Below the pieces are notes generated by a model that was not told the DNA's origin, ran no database searches, and worked only from the letters and a program-made list of their open reading frames with translations. This document shows, piece after piece, positions 58,646 to 64,000 of a stretch of DNA of 64,000 nucleotides. Every line of letters begins with the position of its first letter. Within the stretch, counting starts at the first letter, position 1. Made by a program: the position numbers and the translations under genes. Source of the stretch: Daphnia pulex (taxonomy: Eukaryota; Arthropoda; Branchiopoda; Diplostraca; Daphniidae); assembly GCF_021134715.1 (NCBI RefSeq), contig NC_060027.1:3038001-3102000 (forward strand). The letters run 5' to 3'.

Positions 58646-60067
58646 TCAGCAATTTGGAAAAATTCTGGCACAGCTGCTACGGGATAACTCCAACACAGCT
58701 ACTTCTGGATAACACTGGCACCACATCCTGCATACAACAGTTGAACTTTTCTTCATCACACCTTTCACCATCTGGCTGCAGCAAGAAGCGTAGTTGTTAC
58801 ACCTATTGAAGAAAAATAAAAAAATTACCATCGGGAAACACAAGTGTGTACACAGTTACACTGGACTCTTACGACAAAAGATAAGGAGTAAGACAAAACA
58901 GAATAGCTTTGATTTCTGCAATTTTACGAAAGAAGTAAAAGTTGGAAAGGTAACTCAAATTTCTACAGTAGCATATCTAGTCATATTAAGCAAACAGTTT
59001 TAGGAAATCTGAACAAAAAAATTACTTTTGCTGTTGCATGGGACGTAACGTACGACTGGGTACAGGCAGCGAGACACACGAGGCACGACATTTCGGCAAA
59101 TGTATAGGCATTTCCAATTCAGATGGCAAAGTGGTATGATCAATCACCTGTAAATTGACACATCGACATTTTACATTCCATTAAACCTAATTAATTGACA
59201 AGAAATACCTTTTCAATTTGGGAAACGTCACGATCGGCATCTCACTTCTGCTGCGTCAAGGAACAAAATGGCCAAATTTGGGCCTTGAATACACTCGCGC
59301 CACCTGGTGGACATCAATTGGATTGCTTGCTAGCTGACTGCACGCAGCAGCTCGCAGCAGCTAAACTTGAATTCTTCACGCCTTTCACCAGCCTTTCACT
59401 AGCTGGCACGAAATGAATCAAGTGTGAGATGATCAAATGAATACCAGATTACTCGAACAGCTTTCCCTATGAGACCACACACAAATTAATTACTTGGGCA
59501 TTCCCGATAATTTTCCGTAACTTTTTCAACATAAAAATCTATAATAGTAACAAAAAGTATGGAGGGTTTCGTCTCCTTCCAAGGTTGTAAATCATCGGCT
59601 TTCCATTTGTTGTTCCATCGTTGTCGACGATGGACGCATATAGGTCTTAAAAGTAAAGTTGCATATTAGTCTTGAAAGGTTTCTTCATAAGGTTTCAGCA
59701 TCATTCTCACTCCCGACTTCAGGCAACTACTATAAAATGATTTCAGAAAAGTAAATATTGATAACAATTCAACTCAACTATCTAATTGACTGTTAGTTCT
59801 TACTTCCACAGTTTGGCTTGTTGAAAGTTTGAAAGCCTGAAAAAAATGGTGTGTGACAGGACCTATTGGGGAAGTGTCTCCTGTGCTAAACTGCTGTGCC
59901 AATCTCAAGAGTTGCTGTTTTTGCAATTCTAATTTGAGTCTGCCCAAGCTGCTGTGTGAAACTCGAGAGTTGCCATCACTATCAATATGAGATGCTTCCT
60001 GTCTTGATTCAAAATTAGTAGTAATAAGAGTTGGGACAAATAAAACACTAATTATTATTATATCCAT
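58646..60067 (-). CDS. Secreted cysteine-rich protein, family unknown
   Basis: Proposed exons 60067-59804, 59726-59711, 59240-59209, 59147-59026, 58802-58646; 197 codons (196 aa). Exon 1 begins MDIIIISVLFVPTLITTNFE, a likely signal peptide, then a Gln/Leu-rich amphipathic stretch (LGRLKLELQKQQLLRLAQQF). The last two exons are firm: phase-matched, ending LPKCRASCVSLPVP, then CNNYASCC, CRMWCQCYP and SSCARIFPNC, eleven cysteines in about 90 residues. The two small middle exons (16 and 32 nt) were chosen because they alone avoid stops and keep phase, so they are tentative. A cystine-knot-like growth factor or toxin-like fold is possible. I recognise no family and assign no function. Confidence 0.55.
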
Positions 60068-60834
60068 TTTCCATTTAAAAAAAGTTTACCAAAGAAGTCA
60101 GATTGCCCGATGTAATTTATGTTCAGTTAACTTCTTGTTACTAATTTTAGAAAGATCTTGTTTCTATAGTTTATAATATACACGTTTAACGAATCCTAAT
60201 ACATTGGAACACAAAAAACGTACTTTTATCCGAAATGTCTTGGTACGTACAACCGTGGTTACAGCTCCTGTTCCAACACAGTAGTAGTGTAGGGACGATG
60301 CACTTTTCTTTTGCATGCAGAAGAATTTCATCTGTCCTCTCTAGGCTCTACTTCACTCACTTATAAAACAAAACAAATATTCCAAACATTTTAGCTAATT
60401 AAATGGACAGAAATGATCTTACAAGAAAAGTATACACACAGTCTGATCTCTGATGCTGATTATTCAATCAGCCAATAACAGCAACAGTGTTGCCAGCTGA
60501 CATTTCAATCTGAAATCCTGAAATCCTGCTGAGTACTGACAAAAAACAAGTTTAGTTTTGTCGTTTTGTATTGTGAAAACCGAAAATGCAGTGCATTACA
60601 TGAATTAATCCGCTGCACTTCAGAATTTGAAATGATTTGAAACCAATGCAATTTGAGTGGCAGTTCTACCTCAAAATGTTTATTTATCATTTTAGTCAGT
60701 CGGAAAATCAGTGTTCATATTCATATCAGTTGCATTATAACAAACAAACAGGATTTTTTCAATTAAATTACTGTCAAGTCATGAATTTTATTGTTTTGCA
60801 CGATTACCAATTTATTTTTAAACATTCCTTCGCT
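60068..60834. other. Intergenic
   Basis: Promoter side of the cysteine-rich gene and 3' flank of the first Rho gene. A frame on the plus strand at 60637-60945 overlaps the Rho 3' exon antisense and is not credible. Confidence 0.4.
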
Positions 60835-61733
60835 CTAAAGAAGGCTACACTTGGGCGGTTTAGATTTCGGTTTATTCAGAGCAACTCGAGTGGCTTCTTC
60901 GAAAACTTGTATTACATTCTCTTGCGTTTTCGCCGAACACTCTAGAAAACTGTTGAGTTGAAATTTTTTGCTCAGTTCTCGACCCTCAGTGGTAGATACC
61001 TTTGAAAAAAACAAGAGCGTATACTATATACAATTTAGTAATTAACAATTAAATTTATTTTCTAATTCATACGCAATTTGATTGCCCTTCTTGCCGGATA
61101 TCTACTTTTGTGCCTAATAAAAAGTTGAATGAGAAATAATAAATAAGCAATTTTTTAAATTTGGGGTTTACCAACAAGTACTATGGATGTGTGAGGGCAA
61201 TAATGCTTCAATTCAGGGATCCATTTTGTGATGATGTTTTCAAAAGTTGACCGTATGTTTACGGCATAGCAAAGTAGGAAAACGTCCGTCTTTGAAAAGA
61301 ATTTGTTATCGTCAACATCAGTGAAAGTTATCAAGCTGTGAAGTCTAATTACGTTAGGATAGGAAAGAATGCGAAGGTTTTTGTATTCTTCCTGGCCGGC
61401 AGTGTCCCAGAGTGTAACATTGTACGGAAATCCATCCACTTCAATTGTATCAGAAAAGTTGTCAAATCTAAAACAAAAAAAAAATGTTCTTAAATCTTTA
61501 CGTAATATTGGAGACACAAACACAACTATGTAAATATTCACGATGCAAACGTTGCGCCATCTTATAAGGAGAAATTGAATTTTTGCAACAAGGTTAAATT
61601 GTCTAGTAGAAACTTACACAGTCGGAACATGTATTTCTGGAAATTCTTTCTTCGTGTACACAATGAGAATGCACGTTTTCCCCACCATACCGTCTCCGAC
61701 TACGGTTATCTTTAAAGGCCGGATTCTATTCAT
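60835..61733 (-). CDS. Divergent Rho-family GTPase, tandem copy 1
   Basis: Prenylated small GTPase of the Rho/Rac branch. Exons 61733-61618, 61467-61353, 61289-61172, 61113-61073, 60999-60835; 185 codons (184 aa). P-loop GDGMVGKT, switch I VPTVFDNFS (split by intron 1), switch [11 protein letters not shown], the guanine site ILVGTKVD-type (VLVG|TKVDIR) and ECSAKT. It ends in CSLL, a CAAX box expected to be geranylgeranylated. The Rho insert helix after KVDIR is shortened to a few residues (QEGQSNC). The exon plan equals that of the copy at 62.3-63.2 kb. Actin or polarity signalling is likely from the family. Confidence 0.92.
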
Positions 61734-62252
61734 TTCAGTTATAAGTGTAAAAAAAAAAAAACAAGCACGCGATATCAGCTGATAATGAAACTGATCAAAC
61801 ACACTCCTGTCTGAAGAGAACTAGCAAACTCTGCCGCTTGATTATTGAACAAATAAATTCAACGACAATTAAAAGTCAACCGACTGACTACGCCCGAACT
61901 GAGAAATGAAACTTGCAGCTTATCCGGTTTAGATAGTAGATGTGACGAAATAACTTGGGATACCAGAATTCAGGGTTTCCTTCCGCAATTCAAATATTGT
62001 GACTTGATTGTCGACGGCTGTTGCTTTTCAAAAACATCATTTTTTAAACATGCAAACTGATTTAAACTTATTGTATCAGAAGCCAGAATTGAACAGTTAA
62101 ACAATTGTACACGGAAAAATTGAATCGGAGATTTTCAAGTGAATTTGGATCATCATTGAAATAAAATATATTTATCTATTAATGGAAATGTTAGCACAAA
62201 ACCGAATTTGCGTCAACTGGTTCCAAACATATTTCCTGCGTTTCTTAGACTT
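61734..62252. other. Spacer between the tandem Rho genes
   Basis: 519 bp hold the promoter and 5' UTR of copy 1 and the 3' UTR of copy 2 (both minus strand). No other feature. Confidence 0.4.
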
Positions 62253-63202
62253 TCAGAGGAGGTTGCAATTTCTAGGTTTGGTCTTTGGTTTGTTTATAGC
62301 TGTCCGAACAGCCTCTTGAAAGACTAGTCTCAAATTCTCGCCAGTCTTTGCAGAGCACTCGAGAAAAGGACCAACTTTCTTGCTCAGTTTGGCAGCCTCG
62401 GCATAAGACACCTGCAATAATCTAAACATGTACAGAAATGTAAAATTTCAATAAGAAATGCTCGATTCCATACGCAATCCTCATCTGTAGGTCCCTCTTT
62501 CCGGATATCAACTTTTGCTCCTACAAAACAGTCCAGTTTAATAATTATTAATTAATTTAAACGCGCTTCTTATTTTCAAATTGTTATACCGACGAGTACG
62601 ATGGGCGCATTAGGGCAGTGGTGCTTCAATTCGGGAATCCATTTCGATGTGACGTTATTGAATGAAGTCCGATTGTTGACAGCGTAGCAAAGTAGGAACA
62701 CGTCGGTCTTCTCAAAGATTAGCGTCATTATTATCAATTTGATAGATATTTAGTGTTGGTTAAAAATACATTAGGATACGAGAGAATGCGCAGCCTTTCG
62801 TAGTCTTCCTGCCCGGCAGTGTCCCAGAGCGAAACATTGTACGCGTGTCCGTCCACTTCAATTGTTTCGGAAAAGTTATCAAATCTAAACAAATAATAAC
62901 CATGATAACAAATAAAACCGTATTTAATAAAAAAATAAACCTTTAAACCACATCAAATTCAACGTGACATCACTGCCCTTCTTATCTGGCAAAAGATTAT
63001 ACTTTTGACATCACCTTTATATGGCTGGACAGGCCGGCAACTTTTATAAATTAATTTTGTTCTACAAGAAATGTATATAAACTTACACAGTTGGCACGTA
63101 TGTGACAGGGAAAACGTTCTTGGTGTACACAATCAGCACACACGTTTTTCCCACTGTGCCGTCGCCGACCACTGTTATCTTCAACGGTCGATCTCGAATC
63201 AT
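62253..63202 (-). CDS. Divergent Rho-family GTPase, tandem copy 2
   Basis: Exons 63202-63087, 62884-62770, 62707-62590, 62520-62474, 62411-62253; 185 codons (184 aa). Exons 1 to 3 have the same lengths as in copy 1 (116, 115, 118 nt) and all phases agree, so the pair arose by tandem duplication. P-loop GDGTVGKT, switch I VPTVFDNFS, switch [27 protein letters not shown] and CAAX CNLL are intact. The base-recognition motif reads AKVD where copy 1 has TKVD. Exon 4 is 6 nt longer than in copy 1 (insert KEGPTDEDC) and the last exon 6 nt shorter. It starts at [14 protein letters not shown], parallel to [14 protein letters not shown]. Confidence 0.92.
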
Positions 63203-64000
63203 TTTCGCCAAAAACTGTGAGAGAGCTTCAACCGTAAAACCGGAACCTAATGGTTTTACCAGTTTATCACGTTACATCCACAATGTGCACGAGATTCCGG
63301 TGGAAGTGTTGAAGAGACGGAACCAGCAACCACAAGGGGAATCTACACTTTTTAATCTCGATCTTAGTCAGTGTTAGTCACACGCTGGAATCAACTAGGA
63401 AATTCACCCCCACCAAACACTCAATTTTATGAAACGTCTATTCAAGTGGAACTCGCCTCAAAATGTCGTCAGTTGGCTAACTGTTTTTTAAAAGACGAAT
63501 GCATCAAAAAGGACGGCCAGAGTTGTAGAATGTCCAGATAAGCACTATTTGATAAGACAAAACGGCCAAAGCATTTTCATGTCTGACCAAGCGATGAAGC
63601 AAGCGTCTAGGTTGAAAAAGTGGGCGGGACTTGTGTTATAATACACCGGCAATGATATAGAATGCCCGGCCCTGATGAAATATTACACCCTCGGCTTGCT
63701 CGGGGCAAAACAAAAAAAAAAATTAATTTGACAATAGTTGAAAACCAAAAAAAATAAATAGCCAATTTTGATCAAACCCTATCGCATTCCTTATGCAGAA
63801 CCATGAAGCTATAGAGGGGGACAAGGTCTATAGTCTTCCAACGAAACCGTAAGTGGAAAAACAAACTCATCAACGGATGACTACGCCCTATCGGACAAGA
63901 GAAACATCCGTTGTTGACGCACGAAAGAACAATTTCTTTCTTCACTTTCTCTCAAAACCAACATTAGATTCAAGATTATTTTTATTATTTTTAGAAATAA
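63203..64000. other. Right-hand flank
   Basis: Promoter side of the second Rho gene, then AT-rich sequence to the window end. No supported gene; the plus-strand frame at 63102-63377 is antisense to the Rho exon. Confidence 0.4.

Noticed and set aside
58646-60067. PDGF/VEGF, PTTH or spätzle-like identity for the cysteine-rich protein
   Set aside because: Cysteine spacing does not fit any of these families clearly.

Overview
The window reads as a gene-dense stretch of a compact arthropod nuclear genome, most likely a water flea (Daphnia). The evidence is its composition of about 40% GC, very short introns (many 55-90 bp with GT-AG ends), short gaps between genes, and one-to-one animal orthologues (PCIF1, UBIAD1, KDM8, NUP43, SLC35F5, GINS1, PPOX, TTC14, TAF9, IWS1) beside arthropod-type signalling genes (a CCHamide-type GPCR and a Torso-like receptor kinase). 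The species is inferred. I rebuilt gene models by hand from reading frame, splice motifs and phase. Nearly every multi-exon model sums to a whole number of codons.

Layout. 0-4.2 kb: the cap-adenosine methyltransferase PCIF1 (+). 4.2-8.6 kb: AT-rich sequence without a convincing gene, ending in copy A of a diverged 1.25-kb repeat. 8.6-11.2 kb: CCHamide-receptor-like GPCR (+). 13.1-18.3 kb: Torso-like split receptor tyrosine kinase (-), with a regular 22-bp minisatellite in its first coding intron. 18.8-20.1 kb: repeat copy B. 21.5-23.2 kb: Ly6/uPAR GPI-anchored protein (-) with two alternative 147-nt exons. 24-25 kb: cyclophilin (-) with in-frame mitochondrial and cytosolic starts. 26.3-27.5 kb: secreted triple cystatin-like protein (+). 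28-29.8 kb: FEM1-like ankyrin gene (+) with a shifted C-terminal frame.

30.7-38.7 kb is a packed housekeeping block: UBIAD1(+)/KDM8(-) tail to tail, KDM8/torsin-like(+) head to head, torsin/NUP43(-) tail to tail, NUP43/SLC35F5(+) head to head. Next come a doubtful small two-exon gene carrying a MITE (40 kb), GINS1 (41.6 kb, +), PPOX (43.2 kb, +), TTC14 (45.8-51.1 kb, +), TAF9 (-) and IWS1 (+) from a shared 0.5-kb intergenic region, a possible spliced noncoding RNA (56.5-57.9 kb), a cysteine-rich secreted protein (58.6-60.1 kb, -) and two tandem divergent Rho-family GTPases (60.8-63.2 kb, -).

There is no sign of a single pathway cluster. Shared themes are mRNA synthesis and processing (PCIF1, TAF9, IWS1, TTC14), prenyl and porphyrin metabolism (UBIAD1, PPOX), nuclear and ER envelope machinery (NUP43, torsin) and cell-surface signalling (GPCR, receptor kinase, Ly6 protein). 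No rRNA, tRNA, CRISPR array or recognisable retroviral element was found.
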